Origin: Bacillota bacterium
GTDB taxonomy: Bacteria; Bacillota; UBA994
Reading direction: 5' to 3'
Assembly: GCA_018725275.1 (NCBI GenBank)
Contig: QLUC01000031.1
Location: 1 to 15,479, forward strand
Length of the DNA stretch: 15,479 nucleotides
Shown in pieces: positions 1-7,906 of the stretch (positions are counted from its first letter, which is position 1; each line of letters starts with the position of its first letter). The notes under the pieces were generated by a model. It worked only from the letters and a program-made list of their open reading frames with translations. It was not told where the DNA came from and made no database searches. A program made the position numbers and the translations under genes.

Positions 1-60
1 CCTGCGCCCGAGCCTGCGCCCGAGCCTGCGCCCGAGCCTGCGCCCGAGCCTGCGCTCGAA
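1..60 (+). repeat. 12-bp tandem repeat encoding a PAPE linker
   Basis: Four exact copies of cctgcgcccgag fill 1-48, and a fifth with two changes fills 49-60. In frame they encode Pro-Ala-Pro-Glu. The array starts at the window edge and probably continues to the left. Such repeats act as extended rigid linkers and change copy number easily by slippage. Confidence 0.95.
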
Positions 61-3000
61 CAACCCGCCGATGTGCTGCGTCGTCTGGACGAGCAGGATG
101 AGGAAGCGCCCGACATCGGCTATCTCAACGCAATGCGCGACGCCGGTTATATGTCGGAGGATGAGTACAAGAATCAGCTTGCTATACTGACCCGCAAGCA
201 AAAAAAAATCAGAACCCCGCGTAAGAGACCGGCCCCGGAAACTAACGAGATTAGTCCCGAGGATTTTGCCAAGGCGCAAGAACTTATCGCAACCGGTGAG
301 CAGCCGGACGCACTGGCCGCGCTGAAAGCGGTAACGCGCAAGCCAAAACGCATGACCAAACGCGCGAGAGAGAACGCGCTCAAGGTTGCCGCTATCGAAG
401 CCAACCAGTTCGTCCCAGAAAACTACGAGCAGGTGCTTGCCCGCGCAAGAAAACTGGCAAAAGACGGTGTGCTACCGCATACAGCACTGAGAACCGTAGA
501 GTTTGAAGCATCTCGCGCTGCACGAACGCCCGGTTCGCTTAACAACTATATCGACGAGCGGGCTGATGCTTTTGCCTATGGTCGTTTCCGCACCAAGGTG
601 GCCGAGGATAGCGGCGACGGTATGTCAGTGGAGCAGGTGGAAAACATTCTGCGCCCCATACTACGCAAGCTGGGTGTGAGTAACACGCTACCCATACGAG
701 TTATTGCCAATGCCCTTGAGCTTCCTACAGAAGTCAAGCGGCAAGTATTTGCCAACGGCACTGAAACTGCGCTGGGCTTGTATGTGCCGGACGGCGTTGT
801 TTACCTGCTTGCTGAGAATCTTCAGACACCCGCAGATGTTAGGGGTGCGTTTTTCCACGAGTTTCTTGGGCACCGTGGCCTCAATGCGCTGTACAGGAAA
901 CGCCTGGATGGCGTGCTGGCAGAGATTTATGCTTCAAACCAGCGTGTGCGCGCTGCTGCCGACAATTATCTCAGGCGGAACCCGGACGTATATGCCGGTG
1001 TATCAAACCCGGAAATCCGTGCTACTGAGGAAATTCTTGCCGAAATGTCCGAGGGCGGCAAGATTGACACAAATATTCTTGCCAAGATAACTGCTTTCAT
1101 CCGCGACTTTCTGCGCGACCTTGGGTTCGATATTGCCATTAGCAACGCAGACGTTCGGGTCATTCTTTCCCTTGCTCACGACGCCGCCCGCGATACCGCC
1201 GCAGTTTCTTCTGCTGGCCAGCGTTATATGTATGTGGGCCGAAATGAACGGCCTCTCAAAATTGTTGCGCCTATGGCGAAGCGCCGGACTCGTGCACAGA
1301 AACTGCAAGAGAAGCTGGACCATAGCCGCACAGCTACGGACATGAACCGCACGCTAGGCGAGCTTATGCTGACGACGCGCAGCCGGTCGGATGCTGCGCG
1401 CTTCATGCGCGCGCTGAAAAAAGCTGTCCAGCCTGCTGTCATGCGCCTTGGTCTCAGCGTGCTTACCACTGACGACATTACGCGACTGGGTAAAGACGAA
1501 ATCCCGCCGCTCGAAGAAATCAACGCAAGTGTAAACGCACTGACCGACGACATAAACAGGGCCATGTATGAAATCGGAGACGACATACCGGAGTGGGTAA
1601 ATTACATTTCGGACCCGACCCGCGAGAAATCCCTGAACGATACTATCTTTGCTTCAACCCTGGAAGGTGTGAACGCTTCGTTCTTTCCTGACGTGAACGC
1701 GGCTCTTGCTGGCGACGAAACGCTCGTCGATCTTGTTACAAGGGGGGCACCAAAATCAGACATAAACGCCCGGAAAGCGCAGATACGGGTGGTGTATTCC
1801 TATTGGGACAAACTCGACCCGAAAGGACGCGATATTTACAAAAAAGCGTTCGACCGTATGCGGCACAACTTCGACAAGCGCCAGCGCGTGCTGCTGGAAA
1901 TTATTGCCAAGTCCGGCCTTGAAGGTTCGCCGGACGATAGCAACACACCGCTCGGCAGGCTGATGGCGTCCGTTACACAGCAGTTCGAGGAGACCCGCAG
2001 ACGGGGAGTCTACTTCCCTCTGATGCGCTTTGGTGAGTTCTGGTTGCGCCTGGGTAACAAGCCAGAACCCGAGTTCATGATGTTCGAGAGTGCGGTCGCG
2101 CGCAACATAGCCTTGGAGAAACTGCACGAGCGGCTTGTTTCGGAAAACGATAACCGCTCCATCGAGGAGATGCTTGAGGACGGTACAATTTCACAAGGCG
2201 ACGGGGCGCGGGGCGCGCGTCAGGAAATTGCGCGCGACAGTGTTTTCCTGAAAGAAATATTTGCAAAGATTGATGATGCTGCGCTTGGAGACAAGGAAGC
2301 GCTCAAAGACGCCATCTACGAAATGTATCTGCACACCCTGCCAGAAGTAGATATTCGCAAGCAGTTCTCGCCCCGGAAAGGGCGCACCGGTTTCAGCACG
2401 GATGCTTTGCGGTCCTACATCGTGTCGAACATGCGTACTGCTACGCAGGTAGCGCGCCTGAAACATATTGGAGACATCCGCAACGCTGCGGCTGATGCCT
2501 ATGACGCTGTGCGCGGGCGGCCAAACGAGGCGGCGCTGACCGTTATCGTAGATGAAATGGTGACGCGGGCGACTGAAGAAGCATCGCCGACCATGGGCAG
2601 TCCGGGGACTATCAACTGGGACAAGCTGTCGGGGATAGCAAACAAGGCTGCGTTTATCTGGTTCCTGTCGTCACCCAAAAGTGCGCTTATCCAGATGACG
2701 CAGCTTCCCATTGTCGGTCTCCCGGTGCTGTCTGCGAAGTATGGCACGGCGGCCACGTGGGCGACCGCTGCCCGCTACATGTTCCTGTTCAACAAAGTCG
2801 GCATATCCAAGCTGGACTCGAAAGGTAACATCGTTAGTAAGATCGCGCCGCCTAATCTCGGGACATCGCGCTATCTGAATAACCATCCGAATGGTGCCGC
2901 CATGAAAGCGGCCTGGCTGGACGCACAGGAACGCGGCCTGTTCAGTAGCACTTTCACTGCGGATATTACGCAGCGCGGCAACATCGCGTCAGCCAGTTAT

Positions 3001-4323
3001 AGCACCCCCGCTGCAAGGGCGGGACGGGCGACCATGACCCTGATGACCGGATTGTTCCACCACACGGAACGCCTATCCCGCGAGATTGCGTTCATGAGCG
3101 CATACGAGCTTGCTCATGCCGCTGCTGTAAAGCGTGGTGACGATTACCCTGATGCTGTGGCACGCGAAGAAGCACAGAAGTCCATGTATGAAGCACTGTT
3201 CAACTACACTAACTACAACAAGCCGCGTGCGTTCAAAAATCCTGTCGGGAAAATGACCTTCCAGTTCCTTACCTACCCCTTACAAATGACTTCTCTGTTG
3301 GTACGCAATTTCTACGGTATGCTACCTCTACTGGATAAAAAGGGTAAAAAAGAAGCTGCAACCGTATTTTTCGGAACGCTGGGCATGACTGCCATGTTCG
3401 CAGGAACAACTGGGATGTTGGGTTATAGTGTGTTTATGGGTATAGCCGAGGGTCTGCGCGAAATGATGCGCGATGACGACGACGAGTTTTATGATAGCAC
3501 GGACGACGGAAACCCGCTCGGTAAACGCGACCTTGACTTGTGGTTCCGCACTCACTTCCTGCCGCAATATTTTGGCGATGGCTTTGCACGCGAAGCCGTG
3601 CAGTCCGGTCCTATCTCCGCTGCTACGGGTATTGATTTCGGTAGTTCCACTGCACTTAACGGGCTTTGGTTCCGCGATGACAGCAAGGCACCGACTACCG
3701 AGCGCGCTGTTCAGGAAGCAATGCTCGGCCTGTTCGGTCCAGTCGGCGGCCTTGTGCAGATGGGCGGCAAAGCGTTCGACGAGTTCGAGCGCGGCAACTT
3801 TAGTCGCGGGGTTGAAAACCTTCTACCCGCCGTGTTCCGCAATCCGGTGAAAGCCGCGCGCCTTGCAGACGAGGGGCTTCAGACCCCGAGCAACCAGTTG
3901 CAAGTTGTGAGTCCTGAGCACTACACTTTCGGCGTGCTGCTGGCGCAGTCCCTGGGTTTCAGCAACTTGTCTGTGGCAGAGCAACAGAAGGTCGCCGTTC
4001 TCAAACGCAGACTGGCCGAAGAAATGGAGAAAGACCGTGGAAAAGTCTACGAAAAAATAGACCGGGCCGTGCGTATGTATGACAATAACCCGACAGACTC
4101 TAATGACGCAGCCATAGAGCGCGCCTTTGAAGAAATTGAAAAATACAATATGCGCTATCCGCAGAAGATTATCACCATGGAAGGTGTGCAGCGGGCACTA
4201 GATCAACGCAGGCGGAACCGTGAGGAAGCTATCGAAGGCGTTCTTGCTACCGACGAGATGGCGCCTTATGTGGCCGAAGCAATGTCTATTGTCGGCCCGG
4301 ACGAAGGGTTCGAAAATGAATAA
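1..4323 (+). CDS. Large polyvalent internal-virion-type protein, zincin-like and LPD38-like regions (5' partial)
   Basis: The frame is open to the left edge, so the true start is outside the window; a GTG at 73 is only the first possible internal start. The visible part is about 1440 codons. It begins with a Pro-Ala-Pro-Glu linker (1-60) and a Lys/Arg-rich helical region. A zincin-like HEFLGHRGL motif follows at 856-882, with three residues between the histidines rather than the canonical HExxH two. Helical regions come next, then hydrophobic stretches near 2640-2810, and a segment at about 3235-3475 that resembles large polyvalent protein-associated domain LPD38 (a QFLTYPLQMTSLLVRN-like stretch, then a hydrophobic Gly/Ala-rich part, then an acidic DDDDE run). 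The C-terminus is charged and helical. Proteins of this size and mix in podoviruses are ejected internal virion proteins. The role in ejection or peptidase activity is inferred. The family assignment is by recognition only. Confidence 0.8.
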   Translation, partial: PAPEPAPEPAPEPAPEPALEQPADVLRRLDEQDEEAPDIGYLNAMRDAGYMSEDEYKNQLAILTRKQKKIRTPRKRPAPETNEISPEDFAKAQELIATGEQPDALAALKAVTRKPKRMTKRARENALKVAAIEANQFVPENYEQVLARARKLAKDGVLPHTALRTVEFEASRAARTPGSLNNYIDERADAFAYGRFRTKVAEDSGDGMSVEQVENILRPILRKLGVSNTLPIRVIANALELPTEVKRQVFANGTETALGLYVPDGVVYLLAENLQTPADVRGAFFHEFLGHRGLNALYRKRLDGVLAEIYASNQRVRAAADNYLRRNPDVYAGVSNPEIRATEEILAEMSEGGKIDTNILAKITAFIRDFLRDLGFDIAISNADVRVILSLAHDAARDTAAVSSAGQRYMYVGRNERPLKIVAPMAKRRTRAQKLQEKLDHSRTATDMNRTLGELMLTTRSRSDAARFMRALKKAVQPAVMRLGLSVLTTDDITRLGKDEIPPLEEINASVNALTDDINRAMYEIGDDIPEWVNYISDPTREKSLNDTIFASTLEGVNASFFPDVNAALAGDETLVDLVTRGAPKSDINARKAQIRVVYSYWDKLDPKGRDIYKKAFDRMRHNFDKRQRVLLEIIAKSGLEGSPDDSNTPLGRLMASVTQQFEETRRRGVYFPLMRFGEFWLRLGNKPEPEFMMFESAVARNIALEKLHERLVSENDNRSIEEMLEDGTISQGDGARGARQEIARDSVFLKEIFAKIDDAALGDKEALKDAIYEMYLHTLPEVDIRKQFSPRKGRTGFSTDALRSYIVSNMRTATQVARLKHIGDIRNAAADAYDAVRGRPNEAALTVIVDEMVTRATEEASPTMGSPGTINWDKLSGIANKAAFIWFLSSPKSALIQMTQLPIVGLPVLSAKYGTAATWATAARYMFLFNKVGISKLDSKGNIVSKIAPPNLGTSRYLNNHPNGAAMKAAWLDAQERGLFSSTFTADITQRGNIASASYSTPAARAGRATMTLMTGLFHHTERLSREIAFMSAYELAHAAAVKRGDDYPDAVAREEAQKSMYEALFNYTNYNKPRAFKNPVGKMTFQFLTYPLQMTSLLVRNFYGMLPLLDKKGKKEAATVFFGTLGMTAMFAGTTGMLGYSVFMGIAEGLREMMRDDDDEFYDSTDDGNPLGKRDLDLWFRTHFLPQYFGDGFAREAVQSGPISAATGIDFGSSTALNGLWFRDDSKAPTTERAVQEAMLGLFGPVGGLVQMGGKAFDEFERGNFSRGVENLLPAVFRNPVKAARLADEGLQTPSNQLQVVSPEHYTFGVLLAQSLGFSNLSVAEQQKVAVLKRRLAEEMEKDRGKVYEKIDRAVRMYDNNPTDSNDAAIERAFEEIEKYNMRYPQKIITMEGVQRALDQRRRNREEAIEGVLATDEMAPYVAEAMSIVGPDEGFENE

Positions 4324-4585
4324 GCCCACACACTACCGCCGCGACTTGATGCGCCTGACCTATTTCATCATGACCGTAGCAGCTGCTATATCTGTAGTTC
4401 TCTTGCTGCGAGGCGACACTGCACCCGAACTTCGAGGTGCCATCTGGACAGTGTGGGGCGGTGGCGTCCTGATTACAGTGGTAACTTTCTGGTACGGCAG
4501 CAGTGCAGGGACTGGCCGCCGTATGAACGACATGGAAGATAAAGACCCCGCGCCACGGAAAAAACCCCCACCTAACCAAAGTTAG
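4316..4585 (+). CDS. Two-helix membrane protein, candidate class II holin
   Basis: This gene encodes an 89-aa protein. Its ATG overlaps the end of the large virion gene (ATGAATAA), and a GAAGGG sequence lies upstream. It has a short basic N-terminus, a transmembrane segment at about residues 13-31, a short loop containing charged residues, a second segment at about 42-61, and a hydrophilic charged tail. Size, two helices and position at the end of the virion module fit a class II holin, which would form inner-membrane lesions at lysis. No endolysin or spanin is visible beside it, so another small membrane role is possible. The last eight codons and the stop (KKPPPNQS) are encoded by the terminator hairpin at 4559-4592, so protein end and transcript end are physically coupled. 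Confidence 0.65.
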   Translation: MNKPTHYRRDLMRLTYFIMTVAAAISVVLLLRGDTAPELRGAIWTVWGGGVLITVVTFWYGSSAGTGRRMNDMEDKDPAPRKKPPPNQS

Positions 4586-4592
4586 GTGGGGG
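4559..4592 (-). terminator. Intrinsic terminator of the leftward operon at the convergence point
   Basis: A perfect 12-bp inverted repeat (4565-4576 with 4581-4592, CCCCCACCTAAC and its complement) has a 4-base loop. On the minus strand it is followed by six U (4559-4564), which is the standard Rho-independent layout. On the plus strand only TAGTAATT follows, so termination of rightward transcripts would be weaker, although the stem could still slow or stabilise them. Confidence 0.9.
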
Positions 4593-4620
4593 TAGTAATT
4601 AGCTGGAAGGAGCAACCTTC
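4559..4620 (-). ncRNA. Candidate ~60-nt RNA with a UUGCUCCUU hairpin
   Basis: The predicted transcript starts just below a TATAAT box (4633-4628) and ends in the U-run of the terminator. It would fold as a 5' hairpin GAAGG-UUGCU-CCUUC (4620-4606), a single-stranded spacer, and the 12-bp terminator stem. The nine bases UUGCUCCUU (4615-4607) are the exact reverse complement of AAGGAGCAA, which precedes four leftward genes in this window. A role as an antisense regulator of those ribosome-binding sites is inference. The arrangement could also be a chance product of a read-through tail. Confidence 0.35.
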
Positions 4621-4627
4621 AAGGGCT

Positions 4628-4655
4628 ATTATATCATGTTCGCCATATACGTAAA
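4628..4655 (-). promoter_or_regulatory. Candidate sigma70 promoter firing into the terminator
   Basis: On the minus strand TTTACG (4655-4650, four of six matches to TTGACA) is followed after 16 bases by TATAAT (4633-4628, perfect). The -10 box immediately follows the TGA stop of the last leftward gene (TGATATAAT). It can only produce a short RNA before the hairpin at 4592-4559, or antisense RNA to the virion genes if termination fails. Confidence 0.4.
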
Positions 4656-4828
4656 CCCCTTACACCCTCCACTACGATAATTTTTGTCGTATGCCGTAGT
4701 TTCAGGCGGGCCAAATGCGCCTTTATCTGTGCGCGCACAGCGTCGCAATCAACACAGGGGATGAATATGGAAGCCCCCTTTGTAAACTTCCGCCAGTCTA
4801 TATTGTAGCGGACGCCCTCAAAGCGCAT
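4634..4828 (-). CDS. Conserved-looking 64-aa phage protein, last gene of the leftward operon
   Basis: The start chosen is the ATG at 4828, eleven bases inside the end of the primase-helicase gene; a longer frame up to 4897 reads as out-of-frame sequence of that gene. The product starts MRFEGVRYNIDWRKFTKG, has a CVDC pair at residues 25-28, then a helical middle and a beta-like end (KIIVVEGVRGLRIWRT). I recall similar short proteins next to phage primases, but no function is known to me. The CxxC pair suggests possible metal binding or a disulfide, without firm support. There is no clear Shine-Dalgarno, so translation is probably coupled to the upstream gene. Confidence 0.75.
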   Translation of the reverse strand: MRFEGVRYNIDWRKFTKGASIFIPCVDCDAVRAQIKAHLARLKLRHTTKIIVVEGVRGLRIWRT

Positions 4829-7613
4829 CCGGCGGAGTTTCCAGAGAGCTAAGGTCGATGAAGTCGCTGTGCGAGCAGTCCAGCACCATGCAGGCAACAG
4901 CAGGCGACGTTACTGTCATGCCCTTTGAAAGCCGCTTGTTCTCGTAGCGCAGGTAGATACCCGTCTTTTCCAGTTCCTTGATAGTGTCCCGGTAGTTTAT
5001 CTGGTGGTGCACGCAGTCATCACGAAATGCCTTGATTACGATATACATAAGTTTCGTGTCGGGCTCATAGCGGATAAGCAGATCGTTTCGCGGCTGCATT
5101 ATGGGAAGGAGAGACATCCCCGTCCTACGGTCCGCGCCCGCTTGGACGACAAGAATATTTTGCATGTGCCGGTTGATAAAGTCCCCGACAACAGCGGAGG
5201 CCCCCGTCGCCACCGGGAGCACAACCTGGTCCCGCAGATCGGGGAGCATGGTATCTCCAGCCCACTTATAGATGCGGTTCAAGTCCCATTTGAGGACACC
5301 CGCCTGTTTGGCCAGCATACCCCCAGCAAGGTTTGCGCCGACCCCGGCAGACCAGAAGCGTTCCCGTGCGGTTAGACGCATCTCAGCATCAATCTTGCGC
5401 TGGATATTTCCGCACATCTCCACAACGGCTTCCGCATTTTTTATAAGGTAGTTAGCGTATATAAGACCGGCGTGCCCGTAGTTCTCCAGAAGCTGATGGT
5501 CAAACATTTCCTTGGCGTAGTCCTTGTCGAGCACTTCCACCGGGGCGATGCGATATTCAATCAATCGCATAAGTTCGCCGTCAGGAGTGCTTTTCAGGTT
5601 TGCGAGTTTTTCATAGAAGGAAGCGTTAGAGCTACAAAGCATCATCGTCTGCCACGTCGTGTTGTTCTCGCGCAGTGAGTTCGCAGAGGACCGCATCCGC
5701 TCTTTCGCTTTACCGTGTGTAGCCGAATACAGCATTGTCGAAACGTCGAGGCCGGGCATGTTCGTTGCCTCGTCCAGCGTGACCGGCAAGTTGTTGAACA
5801 CCCCGAGCCTGAACAAGCGGGCGTTCATGGTATCTTCCTTGATGGAGATAAGCCCGTCTGGTGAACCCCACACGCTGTTGCACATATGCAGGATGGTAGT
5901 TTTACCAGTGCCCGAAGTTGGATGGATAACATTCAGAACAAGGCCGCGCTGCCCGAAGAAACGCAGCAGCGGAGCACCGAAAGCAGTCAGCGCAGCAAAA
6001 GCGTGCGGCTCCAGGCCGGGCGTGTCATACAGTTCAAAGACCTCTCGCCACTTTTCAAAGCTGCCACGAGGACCAAGATGCTTGATGAAAGGGGCGGTCG
6101 AGGGGGACGGGGGGCTGAACACTGTGCCGGTTGCCCCGACCTCGCGGTCGCCGACAATAAACTTGCTGTCGTTTTCAGCCCAACCAAATTGTGTCCGCAT
6201 CTTTTCTGCTTTCGTTTGTTGGCGTAGAAAGCCGAGACTTGTAAGAAGATAGCCAACGAGCGACCCGAAAGCGGCATCATTTACTGTAATATCTTCCGCC
6301 GCCAGCCGCTTGCGAAGTTCGCTATTGTCTGCAAAGTCCCTGTTGGTAAGAATAAAGTCCGCCACGCCGTCACTGGGAGTATGGTATCTAAGGACGAAAG
6401 AATATCCGTGCGTGCTGTCTTTCAACCGCCGCATAATATACAGGTCGTATGGAAAGATGCAAATGGGGTCAGATTCCTGTCCTGTAGACGGGTTCCGCCA
6501 TATGCCGCCTTTCTTCCCGCGAAAATAGGGAGCGGGGTATTCGGGTATGACGTAGGGCTTGCCGGTTTCCGGGTCTATGTTTTGCAGGTCCACACCTGGG
6601 GGCGCAAACTTTTCTGTGCCTATCGTGATCGGTGATTTTATTCTACCGAACAGGGTGCAGCCCTCGCAGGCGGCGGGGTTATGCTTGGCAAACTCAAGGC
6701 AAGTATAAGGACCAGCAGTGCTTTCCGCCTTCCGTATGGCACGGTCAAGGCTATAGTCGGGGTAGTCCTCCGACACACTTTTAATCGCGTCGATACGATC
6801 TTCACACAGATTGGCAATAGATAGCGCAGCCCGCCACATAGGCTCGGGCAGAGTGGCCCGCTGTTCATGACAGTGCAGGAGTTGTTCGCACCCGTAGCCC
6901 TGCTGGCTCCGTTCGATTATGAGCGAAAACACCGACTTGGGGAATGAAGCAGTATCCTTGAGCGATGCACCTAACAGTGTTAGACCGCCCTTCTGTGGCG
7001 GCCCCCCGACCAACTCCATAAACTTGTCGAACGACAATGGAGTAGACGCCTCTCGCAGCACGGCTGCCTGTTCGGGCGGGTCGGATTTGTAGTTAAACGT
7101 GCCGGGAATACGCAGCACGCGCGCAACTTCCATAACCGACGGGTCTAGAAGAACATTGTAGCGACGACATGTAGCGGCAAGAGCGGCAGCGCCGCGTTCC
7201 CAACGCGCGCGGTCTATATCTTCGCTAAGAGGCCAGTATGCGTGGACGCCACCCCCGGAAATAACGATGATAGGTAGCGGCAGCCCCACACCTTTGCAAA
7301 GGTTACGTATATCCTGCAATGCAGTGGGTATGTCAGCATAATCGCTAGGCTTTTTCCCCCGGCAGTCCAGATCAAGCCAGAAGGTGCGTAATGCAGACAC
7401 ATTACTTTTCTTGCGACCTTCGCCGTTAGCGTATTTGGCGACCCCGTAGAAAAGGTTCCAGCCACCCGCAGCTTTCATTTTTTCTACGCGGGCATCGAAG
7501 TCAGCGCGGTTATCAAACATAGCCTGCCGACGAGCACCACCCGCACCGATGGCAAGTAGTGCAAACCACCCGTCTCGGGGCTGCACAGCAGACAGAAGGT
7601 CGAAGTCAGCCAT
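4818..7613 (-). CDS. Primase-helicase: AEP-type primase fused to an SF3-like AAA+ helicase
   Basis: The 931-aa product carries two enzymatic halves. Residues about 1-200 form an archaeo-eukaryotic primase/PrimPol-like domain: catalytic FWLDLDCRGK (D81, D83), SGGGVHAYW (S119, H124) and a third motif ARVLRIPGTFNYK (R165, R168). A Cys-rich linker follows, with C242, C248, C270 and then C305, C316 and C319, a plausible Zn or Fe-S site like PriCT regions. The helicase half (about 500-760) has Walker A TSGTGKTT (566-573), Walker B VTLDEATN (D614, E615) and a sensor-like LCSSN (659-663), resembling DUF927/SF3-type phage helicases. It would lay primers and unwind DNA at the fork. The ATG at 7613 has only weak ribosome-binding signal. 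The gene lies directly after an HTH gene and before the 64-aa companion. Confidence 0.9.
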   Translation of the reverse strand: MADFDLLSAVQPRDGWFALLAIGAGGARRQAMFDNRADFDARVEKMKAAGGWNLFYGVAKYANGEGRKKSNVSALRTFWLDLDCRGKKPSDYADIPTALQDIRNLCKGVGLPLPIIVISGGGVHAYWPLSEDIDRARWERGAAALAATCRRYNVLLDPSVMEVARVLRIPGTFNYKSDPPEQAAVLREASTPLSFDKFMELVGGPPQKGGLTLLGASLKDTASFPKSVFSLIIERSQQGYGCEQLLHCHEQRATLPEPMWRAALSIANLCEDRIDAIKSVSEDYPDYSLDRAIRKAESTAGPYTCLEFAKHNPAACEGCTLFGRIKSPITIGTEKFAPPGVDLQNIDPETGKPYVIPEYPAPYFRGKKGGIWRNPSTGQESDPICIFPYDLYIMRRLKDSTHGYSFVLRYHTPSDGVADFILTNRDFADNSELRKRLAAEDITVNDAAFGSLVGYLLTSLGFLRQQTKAEKMRTQFGWAENDSKFIVGDREVGATGTVFSPPSPSTAPFIKHLGPRGSFEKWREVFELYDTPGLEPHAFAALTAFGAPLLRFFGQRGLVLNVIHPTSGTGKTTILHMCNSVWGSPDGLISIKEDTMNARLFRLGVFNNLPVTLDEATNMPGLDVSTMLYSATHGKAKERMRSSANSLRENNTTWQTMMLCSSNASFYEKLANLKSTPDGELMRLIEYRIAPVEVLDKDYAKEMFDHQLLENYGHAGLIYANYLIKNAEAVVEMCGNIQRKIDAEMRLTARERFWSAGVGANLAGGMLAKQAGVLKWDLNRIYKWAGDTMLPDLRDQVVLPVATGASAVVGDFINRHMQNILVVQAGADRRTGMSLLPIMQPRNDLLIRYEPDTKLMYIVIKAFRDDCVHHQINYRDTIKELEKTGIYLRYENKRLSKGMTVTSPAVACMVLDCSHSDFIDLSSLETPPDAL

Positions 7614-7657
7614 TGGCGCAAACAGTCATCCCGTTGCAGGGGGGTCGAGAGGATAGA

Positions 7658-7906
7658 CTAGGCGCGGCTGTTTAGGAAGGCTTGCACCTTTTCTGCGGTT
7701 TCGCCTCTGGGGGTATATTTACCGGCAAACCAGTTATACACATTCTGCCTGGTGACGCCGAACATGATGGCGACATCAGTGACAGAAATCCCCTGCGCGA
7801 TGCAGTATTGCCCCAAACGAACCCCCAACAGTGCCGGGTTAGCAGCACTGTTGCGGTTCACCAGCTTTACGCTATAGCCCGACTCTACAGGACTACCAGC
7901 GTCCAT
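7658..7906 (-). CDS. Small Cro/cI-like HTH DNA-binding protein
   Basis: This gene encodes 82 aa. The start is the ATG at 7906, which shares one base with the stop of the preceding gene (TGATG), with GAGGA seven bases upstream; a GTG one codon earlier is the only alternative. Residues about 27-62 form a helix-turn-helix: LGVRLGQYCIAQGISVTDVAIMF then VTRQNVYNWFAG, the typical recognition helix of Xre/Cro-like proteins. There is no dimerisation or peptidase domain. It sits between the ssDNA-binding-type gene and the primase, so it may control early transcription or bind the replication origin. Both roles are inference. Confidence 0.85.
   Translation of the reverse strand: MDAGSPVESGYSVKLVNRNSAANPALLGVRLGQYCIAQGISVTDVAIMFGVTRQNVYNWFAGKYTPRGETAEKVQAFLNSRA

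Noticed and set aside
4607..4615. AAGGAGCAA on the plus strand after the rightward terminator, as a ribosome-binding site for a further rightward gene
   Set aside because: No start codon follows at a usable distance and no sensible plus-strand frame continues into the leftward genes. The motif is better explained as part of the minus-strand hairpin.
4634..4897. Longer 87-codon version of the last leftward gene
   Set aside because: The extra N-terminal codons are out-of-frame sequence of the primase-helicase gene and read as low-quality Thr/Ala/Trp text. The ATG at 4828 gives the natural protein.
7606..7629. Seven-codon leader peptide (MTVCANG) overlapping the primase-helicase start
   Set aside because: The frame exists but has no convincing ribosome-binding site and no attenuator-like hairpins; a frame this short is expected by chance.
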